Below, in pieces: positions 43,751 to 54,200 of a stretch of DNA of 64,000 nucleotides. The notes beneath the pieces were generated by a model, which did not search any database, was not told the origin of the DNA, and worked only from the letters and a program-made list of their open reading frames with translations. This stretch comes from an uncultured Sphingomonadaceae bacterium. Its GTDB lineage: Bacteria; Pseudomonadota; Alphaproteobacteria; Sphingomonadales; Sphingomonadaceae. Every line of letters starts with the position of its first letter. Position 1 is the first letter of the stretch. A program made the translations under genes and the position numbers. The DNA is taken from positions 1,054,001 through 1,118,000 of the forward strand of contig CANKZR010000001.1 in NCBI GenBank assembly GCA_947488625.1. The letters run 5' to 3'.

Positions 43751-46081
43751 ATGGAATTGACGCTACCGTCTACCGCCCTTCTGGGGCTTATGCTGGCCGC
43801 CTGGACCTTTGGTGCGGTGTGGCTGGTGGTGGGTTCCTTGCAGCGGGCAAGGGCGGCAAGGAGCGCACGCAACACCGTGCGACGCTTGTCACGCATGATC
43901 GACGACGCGCCCGCTATTCCCCTGCTGGTGCGGGGCGATGGAAAGATCGAAGGGCCGGACAGGCTGGCCAAGTGGCTGGGGCTGGACGTGCTGCCCGGCT
44001 ACCTCAGCGAACTTGAAGGCGGGTTGGCCGAAGAGGACTTGCGCGATTTGCGCGAGGCCGTGAGGCGCACGCAGAAGACCGCGGCGCCTTTCAGCATGGT
44101 CGTGACCCCGAAGGGATCAGTCAAGAGCCTGGCGGTGCGCGGGCAACTGGCCGACCCGGTAATTGCCTCTGGCGGGGCGGCGCTGGTTTGGTGGTTCGAT
44201 TTTTCAGACAGTCAGGGCGAACTGTCTCAACTGCGCGAAGAAACCGCACGGGCGCGCAACGATTTTGCTGCGCTTGTCGGGCTGATCGAGGCAGCGCCGA
44301 TGCCCATGTGGTTCCGCGGCCCCGAGATGGACCTGCGCCTTGTCAACAGCGCCTATGTCACCGCCGTGGGTGCGAAGGATGCTGCCAAGGTGGTTGAAGA
44401 TCAGGTTGAGCTGGTGGAAACGGTGGATGGCCTCACCGCTGCACAGATCGCCGGACAGGCGCACAGCCGGGATATGCCGGTGGAGCGGATCGTGCAGGCA
44501 ACGGTCGGCAACCAGCGGCGCACCCTTCGAGTGAGCGACCTGCCGCTGGGCGAGGAAGGCGTTGCCGGTTACGCCATCGATATCGAGGAAATGGAAGAAC
44601 AGACCCGCGCTTTCCGGGCTTTTCGCGCGGCGCAGCGATCCATGCTGGACCAACTTTCCATCGGCGTCGCGCAGTTCGATCCCGACCGCAGGCTGGCCTT
44701 TTCCAATCAGCCTTTTCAGCGCATCTTTGCCTTGCCGCAGGCGGCGCGCGTCGACCCACCCAATTTCGATCGCTTTCTCGACATTGCCCGCGATGCCGGC
44801 AGGCTGCCCGAAAGGCGCGACTTCCCCGAATGGCGTGCCGAGCTGGGTCAGTGGTTCACGCAGGACGCTCCCATAGAGGATGCGTGGACACTGCCGGATA
44901 GCACCCACCTTCGCATTGTCGCCCAGCCGTTGCCAGACGGCGGGCTGGTGCTGGTGGCGGAAGATCGCAGCGAACAACTGGCGCTGTCGGCCACGCGCGA
45001 CACCTTGCTGCGCACCCGAACGGCCACGTTTGATTCTTTGTTCGAATCGCTGGCGGTGTTCGCGCCCGACGGACGCATGCAATTGTGGAACCGCAGTTTC
45101 CCTGCCATCTGGGGCTTGCCGGAAGAATTCTTCGACAAGCATCCGCATGTCGACAAGCTACTGGACCGGATAGCCAACCGTCTGGCGCGGCCCGCGCAGC
45201 GCAAGGCAATTGGGGAGGTGGTGCGCGCCGCCACGCTGGATCGCAAGCAGCGCGGGGGCAGGGTGGTGCTGTCCGATGGCCGCACGCTGGAATTTGCAGG
45301 GGTGCCGCTGCCGGATGGCAATGGCCTGCTGACCGTGATGGACGTGACCGATTCAACCAAGGCGGAAGAAGCCTTGCGCGAACGCAACCAGGCGCTGGAA
45401 GAGGCGGACGCCGTGAAGACGCGCTTCCTCGCCAACATGTCCTACGAATTCCGTACGCCGCTGACATCCATCGGCGGTTTTGCAGAATTGCTGCAGACGG
45501 GTGTGGCCGGCGAACTTTCCGACCAGGGCAAGGAATACATCGCCGCGATCATTGCCTCGGTGGAGCGATTGTCGCAGCAGATCGAAAGCGTGCTGGACCT
45601 GACGCAGAGCGAGGCCGGATTGCTGCCCATCGCCACGGAAGAGGTGGAACTGCTGGGCTTTGCAACGCAGGTCGTGCGGGCCCGTGAAGAGGCAATCGAA
45701 GCAAAGAACATCACGCTGGACCTGCGCGGAGACAAGACCGCGGGAAGCGTACAGGCGGATCGCCGCCAGTTGAGCCGCGCCATCGGCAACCTGCTGGACA
45801 ATGCGATTACAGCCACGCCCGAAAACGGACGCATCCTCGTGGCCCTCGCCCGGCGCAAATCGGGCGTGCGCATCGTGATTTCCGATAATGGCGAGGGAAT
45901 GCGCCCCAGCGAACTGGCGCGCGCCCTGGATGGATACCGGCTGACCGGCAGCGACGGCAAGGAAGGCAAGCGCGGCCTCGGCCTGCCGCTCGCCCGCCAA
46001 CTGATAGAAGCGCATGGCGGCAGGATGGAAGTTCAGTCGGAAAAGGGCGCGGGCACCACCGTCACGGTAAAACTGCCGTGA
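43751..46081 (+). CDS. divL: DivL-type sensor kinase with tyrosine phosphoacceptor
   Basis: A 776-residue membrane-anchored PAS kinase: one N-terminal membrane helix (about 10-30), several PAS-like regions (about 50-540), then the kinase region. In the H-box NMSYEFRTPL the usual histidine is Y565; Caulobacter DivL (769 residues) likewise has a tyrosine there. The ATPase part is present: LLDNAITATPENG, DNGEGM and the G2 loop GKEGKRGLGLPLARQL. In Caulobacter DivL controls CckA and thus CtrA phosphorylation, as a reader of DivK rather than as a classical kinase. That function is transferred by homology. The stop overlaps the tsaE start by four bases (GTGA). Confidence 0.88.
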   Translation: MELTLPSTALLGLMLAAWTFGAVWLVVGSLQRARAARSARNTVRRLSRMIDDAPAIPLLVRGDGKIEGPDRLAKWLGLDVLPGYLSELEGGLAEEDLRDLREAVRRTQKTAAPFSMVVTPKGSVKSLAVRGQLADPVIASGGAALVWWFDFSDSQGELSQLREETARARNDFAALVGLIEAAPMPMWFRGPEMDLRLVNSAYVTAVGAKDAAKVVEDQVELVETVDGLTAAQIAGQAHSRDMPVERIVQATVGNQRRTLRVSDLPLGEEGVAGYAIDIEEMEEQTRAFRAFRAAQRSMLDQLSIGVAQFDPDRRLAFSNQPFQRIFALPQAARVDPPNFDRFLDIARDAGRLPERRDFPEWRAELGQWFTQDAPIEDAWTLPDSTHLRIVAQPLPDGGLVLVAEDRSEQLALSATRDTLLRTRTATFDSLFESLAVFAPDGRMQLWNRSFPAIWGLPEEFFDKHPHVDKLLDRIANRLARPAQRKAIGEVVRAATLDRKQRGGRVVLSDGRTLEFAGVPLPDGNGLLTVMDVTDSTKAEEALRERNQALEEADAVKTRFLANMSYEFRTPLTSIGGFAELLQTGVAGELSDQGKEYIAAIIASVERLSQQIESVLDLTQSEAGLLPIATEEVELLGFATQVVRAREEAIEAKNITLDLRGDKTAGSVQADRRQLSRAIGNLLDNAITATPENGRILVALARRKSGVRIVISDNGEGMRPSELARALDGYRLTGSDGKEGKRGLGLPLARQLIEAHGGRMEVQSEKGAGTTVTVKLP

Positions 46082-46515
46082 TCGTCGATCTGCCCGATCT
46101 CGAGGCCATGGAAAGGTTCGGCCGGCGCCTCGCAGAAAGACTTCAGCCCGGCGATGTCGTGGCGCTGTCAGGCGGCCTGGGAGCGGGAAAGACCACGCTT
46201 TCGCGCGCCATATTGCATGCGCTGGGACATGAAGGCGAGGTGCCGTCCCCGACCTTCACGATCGTCGAGCCTTACGATCACCTGTCCCCGCCAATCGTGC
46301 ATGCCGATTTCTACCGGCTTGAGCATCCCTCGGAGGCGCAGCAGCTGGGTTTGGACGAATACCGCGAAGATGCCGTGTTGATCGCCGAGTGGCCCGAAAA
46401 CGCTGGCGGCTTCGGGAATGAGCCGGAATGTCTTCAAATCACGTTGGAAACGGCGGGTAACGGGCGCAAGGCGATTGTGAAAAGTGGTTCAGCTTGGCAA
46501 GGACGCTGGTCATGA
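46078..46515 (+). CDS. tsaE: tRNA threonylcarbamoyladenosine ATPase TsaE
   Basis: ATPase of the TsaBDE complex that makes t6A37 in ANN-decoding tRNAs. The 145-residue product has the P-loop SGGLGAGKTTL (31-41), SPTFTIVEPY (switch) and HADFYRLEHP, followed by LGLDEYREDAVLIAEWPEN. Starts at GTG 46078, overlapping divL by four bases; it ends overlapping amgK by four bases. Confidence 0.94.
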   Translation: MIVDLPDLEAMERFGRRLAERLQPGDVVALSGGLGAGKTTLSRAILHALGHEGEVPSPTFTIVEPYDHLSPPIVHADFYRLEHPSEAQQLGLDEYREDAVLIAEWPENAGGFGNEPECLQITLETAGNGRKAIVKSGSAWQGRWS

Positions 46516-47504
46516 CCAGCAATCTTCCCGCAGGCGTCGACCAGTTCCTTGCCGATGCCGGATGGCACGGGGCGCAGATCGATCCCTTGCCCGGCGATGC
46601 CAGCTTCCGTCGCTATTTCCGCATTCGCAATGGCGACGATCACGCCATGCTGATGGATGCGCCGCCTCCCCATGAAGACCCCGGCCCTTTCCTGCACGTT
46701 GGCAAATGGCTGAATGAACAGGGTCTTCGGGCGCCCCGCATCTTTGCAGAGGCGCCAGAGCGGGGCCTCGTGCTGATCGAGGATTTCGGTCATGACCGGA
46801 TGCGCGACTGGCTGGACGAGAATCCCGCAGAAGAAGCGCGCGCATATCGCGATGCGGTGGATGCCCTGGTGGAACTGCACCAGCGCCCGCCCGGACCATT
46901 CGATCCTTACTCGCTGGAAACTTACCTGCGCGAAGTTTCCCTGTTTCCCGACTGGTTCTGCAAAGCCGCCGGGATAGACGTTGACGCCATGGGCTTTTCC
47001 GCCGCCTGGCGAGAGGCGCTTGCCCCGCTGCTATTGCGCCAGCAACCGGGCGTGACCGTTCTGCGCGATTACCACGCGGAAAACATCATGCTGCTGGGCC
47101 CCAGGGGAGAGTACGTCGGCGAACAGGGCCTGATCGACTTTCAGGACGCGCTGGTCGGGCACCGGGCATACGACCTGGTATCTCTGCTGCAGGATGCGCG
47201 CCGCGAAGTGTCGCATCGACTGGAGCAGGAAATGCTGGAGCACTATCGCTCACGTCTGCCGGTGGATGACGAGTTCTACGGTGATTATGCCCGCCTCGGC
47301 GCGCAGAGGAACGCCAAGATCGTGGGTATCTTCACCCGCCTGTGGAAGCGCGACGGCAAGGACCGTTACCTGCCGATGATCCCGCGTGTATGGGAAGCGA
47401 TGGAGCGGGATCTCGCGCATCCGTCGCTAGAGCCTGTCGCCCGTTGGTTCGCGGCCAATGTGCCTGATGAAATCCGTGCGAAACAGGGGGATGTTCTGGG
47501 GTGA
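46512..47504 (+). CDS. amgK: Anomeric MurNAc/GlcNAc kinase AmgK
   Basis: Aminoglycoside-phosphotransferase-fold kinase that phosphorylates MurNAc (and GlcNAc) at the anomeric position in the peptidoglycan-recycling route. The 330-residue product has the APH-fold catalytic motif LRDYHAENIMLL, and LIDFQDALVGHRAYDL with the metal-binding aspartate. The partner murU follows at once (GTGA overlap), the pair that defines this pathway. Start at ATG 46512 overlaps the tsaE stop (ATGA); a TTG at 46494 is an alternative. Substrate is inferred from the neighbour. Confidence 0.88.
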   Translation: MTSNLPAGVDQFLADAGWHGAQIDPLPGDASFRRYFRIRNGDDHAMLMDAPPPHEDPGPFLHVGKWLNEQGLRAPRIFAEAPERGLVLIEDFGHDRMRDWLDENPAEEARAYRDAVDALVELHQRPPGPFDPYSLETYLREVSLFPDWFCKAAGIDVDAMGFSAAWREALAPLLLRQQPGVTVLRDYHAENIMLLGPRGEYVGEQGLIDFQDALVGHRAYDLVSLLQDARREVSHRLEQEMLEHYRSRLPVDDEFYGDYARLGAQRNAKIVGIFTRLWKRDGKDRYLPMIPRVWEAMERDLAHPSLEPVARWFAANVPDEIRAKQGDVLG

Positions 47505-48217
47505 GCAAGCTGGTCAGCGATACAGCAATGGTTCTTGCCGCCGGAATGGGCAAACGTATGCGCCCCCTCACGGCAAGCCAGCCAAAACCGATGGTGCGCG
47601 TGGCGGGAAGACCGCTGGTGGATCACGCGTTGGACAAACTGGCCGAGGCCGGCGTCGCCCGCGCCGTCGTGAACGTGCATTACCTCGCCGATTCGCTGGA
47701 GGCGCACCTAAAAGATCGCAGCACGCCGCAAGTCGTCATTTCAGACGAGCGTGCGCAGTTGCTGGAGACCGGCGGCGGCATCGTGAAAGCCGCGGGCGAA
47801 TTGCCTGACCCGTTCTTCTGCCTGAACTCCGACAATATCTGGCTGGATGGTCCGGTAGACGCCTTTGCCGATCTTTCCACTTTCTGGGATGCGGACAAGA
47901 TGGATGCGCTGCTGCTGCTGGTAACACACAAGGCTGCCCATAACTTCAGTGGCAAGGGCGATTTCCACATGGATAGTACGGGCCTCCTGCGTCGCCGCGC
48001 ATCGGGCCGTATCGCCCCCTATATCTTCACCGGCATCCAGCTTATCTCGAAACGCCTGATGCGCGATGCGCCGGAAGGGCCTTTCTCGACCAACCAGTTC
48101 TGGACCCGTGCCATTGCGGAGGATCGGCTCTACGGCGTGGCCTTCACCGGCCAGTGGTTCGAGGTTGGTACACCGCAGGCGATCAGGCCGACGGAAGAGG
48201 CCCTTTCGGTTGGCTGA
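47501..48217 (+). CDS. murU: N-acetylmuramate alpha-1-phosphate uridylyltransferase MurU
   Basis: Nucleotidyltransferase that joins MurNAc 1-phosphate to UTP, giving UDP-MurNAc directly and bypassing MurA and MurB; this makes cells more resistant to fosfomycin. The 238-residue product has the family's start AMVLAAGMGKRMRPLT with GxGxRxxP, and later NSDNIWLDGP and EVGTPQAIRPTEEAL. It starts at GTG 47501, overlapping amgK by four bases. Confidence 0.9.
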   Translation: MSKLVSDTAMVLAAGMGKRMRPLTASQPKPMVRVAGRPLVDHALDKLAEAGVARAVVNVHYLADSLEAHLKDRSTPQVVISDERAQLLETGGGIVKAAGELPDPFFCLNSDNIWLDGPVDAFADLSTFWDADKMDALLLLVTHKAAHNFSGKGDFHMDSTGLLRRRASGRIAPYIFTGIQLISKRLMRDAPEGPFSTNQFWTRAIAEDRLYGVAFTGQWFEVGTPQAIRPTEEALSVG

Positions 48218-48238
48218 AGCGGCGGCTAGTCTCCACCG

Positions 48239-51223
48239 ATGACGGGGCGACAAGACATTCAAACACCACAGGTTTACTCCATTGCAGCGCACCGGGGCTT
48301 TGCCGATGCGCTGGTGGCGGGGCTGGTGCCGCGCTATGCAGACACGGACTTCGGGCTGGCGCGACTGACGCTGCTCTTGCCCAGCGCGCGTGCAGCGCGC
48401 ACCATGTCGGAGGCGTTCGTCCGTCATGCCGGGGAAACCGGTAGTGCGGGCCTGCTGATGCCGCGCATGGTGCTGGTGGGCGATCTCGATCTGGACGAAT
48501 CGCTGGGTCCGCTGTTCGATTCGCTGGGCGCCGGCGCGGCCATTCCGCCCGCTGCCGACCCTACCTTTCGCTGGCTGCGCCTTGCCGCGCTAATCCGCGA
48601 TGTGCGAGGTGAAAAGGCCCCCAAGGGCGCCGCCTTGCTGCAACTCGCAGTGGAAACAGGGCGGGTGATGGACCGGTTGCTGGTGGAAGAAATCTCGCCA
48701 GAAGACCTGCTGTCCGATCGTGTGCTCGATCTGCTGGGCGACCTGTCCGACCATTGGCGAGAAAATCTCCACCTGTTCGCCACCATCCAGCGGCTGTGGC
48801 TGGCCGAACTTGAAGAACGCGGCGAAAGAGATGCCGCCGCGCGGCGCAACATCCTGTTTCGCGAAGCGGCGCGAAGGATGCGCGACAACCCGCCGCAGAC
48901 ACCGTTTGTGGCCGCAGGCGTCACCAGCGCCGCGCCCGCGCTGGCCCGGCTGCTGCGCACGGTATCGCAACTGCCCCAAGGTGCAGTCGTGTTGCCCGAC
49001 CTCGACCTGTCGATGGACGATGCGGTGTGGGAAGAGCTGGGCAGTGCAGGCGATACTTCTGGCGAAACGCCGTTCACCGGTGGCGATGCGCTTACCCATC
49101 CGCAATACCACTTGAAGCTGTTGCTCAATCGCATGGGCGTCAACCGTGCCGAGGTGCAGCAATGGCACCGGGCAGGCCTGGCGAAGGGGCCACCTGAACG
49201 CAGCCATGCAATTTCCAGCCTGTTCCTTCCGCCGGAGGCCAGCAAGGCGTGGGTCGATCTGCCTTCCTCCAAGCGCCGGATGGCGGGTGTTCGCCTGGTG
49301 GAAACCGCCAACCCGGAAGAGGAGGCGCAGGCCGTCGCGCTGCTGGTGCGCGAAGCTCTTGAAGAACCGGAAAAGCGTGTGGCTGTCGTCACCCCCGATC
49401 GTGGGCTGGCAGGGCGCGTGGTGCAGCATTTGCGGCGCTGGCATATCTCTGCTGACGATTCCGCAGGTCGACCGCTGGGCGAAACCGCAGCGGGGCGGGT
49501 GCTGTTGCTGCTGTCCGAAGTCGCTGCAGAGGCTGCCGCGCCCGTTCCCCTCATGGCGCTACTGCAACATCCGCTGGTGTCGGCGGGCGATGACCGGGCG
49601 AAATGGTTGCGCGCCACGCGGCGGTTCGAACTGAAACTGCGCGGCCCGCGAAAGGCACCGGGGCTCGCGCCGCTACGCCCGTTGGCGAAGAAGGCCGGGG
49701 TTGAGCCATGGTGGGAGGAGGCGGAGCAGAAGCTTTCTCCCCTGCTGGAAGCGGGCGAGACTTGCCCGTTGGCGCATTGGCTGGACCTGCTTGCCGCAAC
49801 CGGGGAATCGCTGTGCGGTGAGGGCCTGTGGGCGCGCGAAGATGGACGCGCCCTGTCTGCGTTCGTTGATGATCTGCGTCGCCACGCCCGCAACGTGAAC
49901 CTTCCGATCGAAGCAGACGATTTGCCGCGCGTCTTGCGCGATGCGATGGACAGGGTTGCGGTTCGCCCGCCCTATGGCGGGCATCCTCGGGTGGCGATCT
50001 ATGGCTTGCTGGAAGCGCGCATGGCCCGGGCGGACCTGGTGATATGCGCGGGCCTGAACGAAGGCACGTGGCCGCCGCGACCCGCTACCGATCCGTTGTT
50101 GGCACCCGGCGTCCTGCGCGCATTGGGCGTGCCGGGTGCCGATTTCCGCATCGGCCTTTCCGCGCATGATCTGGCGGGCGCCCTGGGTGCGCCTGAAGTG
50201 GTGCTGACACGCTCCCGACGTGATCTTGCCGGACCTGCCATCGCTTCGCGCTTTCTTTTGCGCGTGCGCGCCTTGCTTGGAGAGGATCTGGTGGAGCGTC
50301 AAGAGGATCGCGATGTCGTGGAACTGGCGCGCGCTCTGGAGCCTGCGCCGCTGGAACTGCCGCACTATCCGCAGCCCAAGCCGTGTCCATCTGCCGACCT
50401 ACGACGGCAGGATATCAGTGTTACCGCGCTGGATCGCCTGCGCTCCGATCCATACCAGTACTATGCCTCCAAACTGCTGCGCCTGAACGACCTCGATCCC
50501 CTCGACGCAGCACCAACGCCCGCCTGGCAGGGGGAGCTTGCGCACAGGATCCTGGAGGATTGGCACGAAGGGAAGGGCACGCTGGAAGAACTGGCGGCCC
50601 GTCACCTCGACACCATGTCAGCCCATCCCCTCATGCGCGCGCTGTGGCGTCCCCGTTTGATGAAGGCGCTCGAATGGGTGGCGCAGGAAATCGAGGGGAA
50701 CCCGGAGCGGGTACCTGCGGCAATCGAGCAGTGGGGCGAGATGAACGTGCGCGGCATCCGTGTTTTCGGCAAGGCAGACCGGATCGACACGCTTAACGAC
50801 GGTTCGCTGGCGATTGTCGATTACAAGACAGGCAGTCCGCCGACAGGCGCACAGGTGGAAGAAGGCTATGCCATGCAACTGGGCACCATCGGCCTGATCG
50901 CGCAAGCTGGTGGGTTTGAAACGGTCAAGGGCGATCCGACCGGGTTCGAATACTGGTCCCTCGCAAAGGCCAGGGCGAAGGATCATCCAACCGGCTTCGG
51001 TTATGTGGCCACACCGGTGCTGGAAGGCCAGAAGAAGAAGGGCATCCCGCCGGAAGATTTCCTGCCCGAAAGCGAGCGGTTCCTGCACGATGCGCTGGAT
51101 CGCTGGATACTGGGAACAAAGCCATTCACCGCTCGCCTCAATCCCGATGCGCCGGGATATGACACCTACGATCAATTGATGCGTCTTGCCGAATGGCAGG
51201 GTCGCGAGGGGAATGGGGCATGA
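48239..51223 (+). CDS. addB: Double-strand break repair protein AddB
   Basis: Subunit of the AddAB helicase-nuclease that resects double-strand breaks, the alphaproteobacterial counterpart of RecBCD. The 994-residue product has a degenerate helicase-like N-terminal half and a C-terminal PD-(D/E)XK nuclease region with KADRIDTLNDG and VDYKTGSPP (catalytic D and K). addA overlaps by four bases (ATGA). Follows murU after 21 bases, no clear ribosome site in front. Confidence 0.93.
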   Translation: MTGRQDIQTPQVYSIAAHRGFADALVAGLVPRYADTDFGLARLTLLLPSARAARTMSEAFVRHAGETGSAGLLMPRMVLVGDLDLDESLGPLFDSLGAGAAIPPAADPTFRWLRLAALIRDVRGEKAPKGAALLQLAVETGRVMDRLLVEEISPEDLLSDRVLDLLGDLSDHWRENLHLFATIQRLWLAELEERGERDAAARRNILFREAARRMRDNPPQTPFVAAGVTSAAPALARLLRTVSQLPQGAVVLPDLDLSMDDAVWEELGSAGDTSGETPFTGGDALTHPQYHLKLLLNRMGVNRAEVQQWHRAGLAKGPPERSHAISSLFLPPEASKAWVDLPSSKRRMAGVRLVETANPEEEAQAVALLVREALEEPEKRVAVVTPDRGLAGRVVQHLRRWHISADDSAGRPLGETAAGRVLLLLSEVAAEAAAPVPLMALLQHPLVSAGDDRAKWLRATRRFELKLRGPRKAPGLAPLRPLAKKAGVEPWWEEAEQKLSPLLEAGETCPLAHWLDLLAATGESLCGEGLWAREDGRALSAFVDDLRRHARNVNLPIEADDLPRVLRDAMDRVAVRPPYGGHPRVAIYGLLEARMARADLVICAGLNEGTWPPRPATDPLLAPGVLRALGVPGADFRIGLSAHDLAGALGAPEVVLTRSRRDLAGPAIASRFLLRVRALLGEDLVERQEDRDVVELARALEPAPLELPHYPQPKPCPSADLRRQDISVTALDRLRSDPYQYYASKLLRLNDLDPLDAAPTPAWQGELAHRILEDWHEGKGTLEELAARHLDTMSAHPLMRALWRPRLMKALEWVAQEIEGNPERVPAAIEQWGEMNVRGIRVFGKADRIDTLNDGSLAIVDYKTGSPPTGAQVEEGYAMQLGTIGLIAQAGGFETVKGDPTGFEYWSLAKARAKDHPTGFGYVATPVLEGQKKKGIPPEDFLPESERFLHDALDRWILGTKPFTARLNPDAPGYDTYDQLMRLAEWQGREGNGA

Positions 51224-54200
51224 GCGGCAAAGTCTTCCCTTTACAGGATAACCAGTCGCTGGCGGTTGAGCCGCGCGACAGTGTATGGCTTTCCGCATCC
51301 GCAGGCACCGGCAAGACCCAGGTGCTTTCCGCTCGCGTCCTACGCCTGCTGCTGACGCCGGGCGTGCGGCCGGAGCATATCCTGTGCCTTACCTTTACGA
51401 AGGCCGGTGCCGCCGAAATGGCAATGCGTGTGAACGAGGTTCTGGCGCGGTGGGTGCGGGCGAAGGACGATAGCCTGGTAAACGATCTGCGCGCCATCGG
51501 TGCCGATTTCGATCCCGATACGCGCGCCAGGGCCCGCACCCTGTTCGCCGCCGTTCTGGATTGCCCCGGCGGGGGTCTGCGGATCGATACGATCCACGCA
51601 TTCTCGCAATGGCTGCTGTCCGCGTTCCCGCAGGAAGCAGGCCTGATACCCGGCACGCGACCGATGGAGGACCGAGACCGCGAACTGCTGGCCGATCGCG
51701 TTCTGCGAGACCTGCTGCTGGAATGGGAGGAAAGCGATCCGGAAGCTGTTTCGGCGTTGGAGGCGCTATCGCTCAGAATGGGGGCGGAGAAGGCGCAAGG
51801 GTGGCTGATGCGCTGTGCGGGTGCGCGCGAGATGTGGTTCGGTACCGGTGCGTGGCAACCGCCGATGGAACCGCGGGTGAAGCGGTTGCTGGGACTGGAT
51901 GCCGATGCCTCGCGCACCAATCTTGCCAAGGATTGTGCCGATGATTCTCCAGCTTGCCGTTCTGTCAGGGGCGTTTTCGAAGCTTACATCGAATGGGGAA
52001 CCAAGAACGCGGCCAAAGTTTCGGACCCGGTTTCACATTGGCTCGCCGCCAATTCTGACGAGCGGCTTGCCGGCATCAAGGAACTGTATGCGGCGATCTT
52101 CAACGACAAGGGGCTGCCCAAATGGGCGGGCAACGTTGAAAAGAAGGTGCCGGATATTCTGGCAATTGCTGAAGCAGCGCAGGCGAACCTTGCTGCCATC
52201 AAAGATCTGGCGACAACCTTCGACCTTGTCGACCGGATTACTCCAGCGCTGGAAATCGGGCGAAAGTTCGCGCTGGCATGGGATGACGCGAAAGCGCGCG
52301 AAGGACTGGTCGATTTCGACGATCTGATCATGCGCGCCGCCGATTTGCTGGGCAACGCCGACATGTCGGCCTGGGTACGATACAAGCTGGATCGACAGTT
52401 CAATCACATACTGGTGGACGAAGCGCAGGATACCAACGCCTCGCAATGGGCAATCATCGACGCGTTGACCGACGATTTCTTCGCCGGACTGGGCCAGGCG
52501 GAGGACAGGCTGCGCACCATCTTCGTGGTGGGCGATTACAAGCAGGCGATCTTCCGCTTCCAAGGTACCAGTCCGGAAAATTTCGATGCAGCGCGCGCCA
52601 GCTATGCGAAGCGGCTTTCGGACTGGGTCAACAATGCTGCGCAGGCTCGCCAGCGGATAGATGCGCGCGAACTTCGCAACCTGGGCCTCGGGCGGTCCTA
52701 TCGCACAGCGCAAAGCGTGCTGTCGTTCGTGGACGATGCCATCGACGCTATCGGCCATGAGAAGTTCGGCCTGAAAAAGCGGCCGGAACCACATATAGGC
52801 GATGATCGGCCTGGGCTTGTTACCTTGTGGAAACCCGTGCCCGGCCATCCCGACGATGTGGAGGAAGAGGGCGACGACGGCCCCGAAATCGGTATCTCCG
52901 AACCCGAACGGCGAATGGCCGAAAACATCGCCGCGCAAATTCGCAAGATGTGGGACGGCGGTTTTCCGCTGGTGAAGGACAAGGGCAATCCGCGCAACGC
53001 GACGCCGGGCGATTTCATGGTGCTGGTGCGCAAGCGCAAGGAACTGGCCGGCTTGATCGTTGCCAAGCTGCACGCCGCGGGCGTGCCGGTGGCCGGTGTT
53101 GACCGCTTGCGCCTCGGCGCTCCGCTGGCGGTGAAGGACGTGATGGCTGCACTGCGATTTGCGGCGCAACCGCGTGATGATCTCAGTCTTGCGTGCTTGC
53201 TGGTATCGCCCATCTTCGCATGGTCGCAGGACGATCTCTTGCAGCACGCCGTTCGCGAAAAGGGCGTGAACCTCTGGGATCATCTGCGCGACTTGCCCGA
53301 GGAAAAGCCGCGCGAGGCGGTGCGGATGCTCTCCGACCTGCTGGCGCTGGCCGATTTCGAAACGCCGCAGGCGCTGCTGCACTGGATATTGCTCGGCCCC
53401 TGGCAGGCCCGCGCCAAGCTGGTGGCACGATTGGGCAAGGAGGCGAACGACCCGATTGATGAACTGCTGAACGCAGCGCTGCAATTTGCATCTGCCAATA
53501 CACCCAGTCTGCAGGGCTTCATCCGCTGGTTCGACGCAGGCGACGGCGAATTGAAGCGCGAGGCGGAAGGGCAGGGCGACCTCGTTCGCGTGATGACGGT
53601 GCACGGATCAAAAGGATTGCAGGCGCCGATCGTCATCCTGGCCGATGCCTGCGGCAATCCCGATGCATCGCGTCCGTCCGGACTATCGCTGGAAGAGCAG
53701 GTTCCCGGCAGCGACGACGGGCTGGCCGTGCCCCTGCCGGACCTCAATTCCGAGGAACGGGTTGGACGGATCGAAGAAGCAGCCGAAGCGGCCAAGGCTG
53801 CCGAGCGTGAAGAGCACTGGCGCCTGCTATACGTCGCCATGACTCGCGCCGAAGAAGCCCTGTTTATCGGCGGTGCCCTTGGCAAGACCGAGAAGGAGCC
53901 GGCTGAAGATAGCTGGTTTGCACGTCTTGCGCCGCTGTTCGATGCAGAGCCGCTCGACGATCCGATCTGGCATTGGCGGCTTGAGCAGGGAAAGCATGCC
54001 GATCAGGTGCCCCACCGCTCCCAACAGGATCTTCCGATACCGGCGCCTTTACCGAAGTGGGCGATGATGCCCATCGGGCCGGAACCGCGCCCCCCGCGGC
54101 CGCTTGCCCCGTCCTCAGGGACGGAGGAACAGGGCGCAGACCCGCCGTTGCCAGCCCAGCGGGCTGCCATCGCGGCGCAACGCGGGGTGCTGATCCATGC

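Noticed and set aside
52033-53604. Minus-strand frame of 523 codons over addA
   Set aside because: Antisense shadow in a GC-rich helicase gene.
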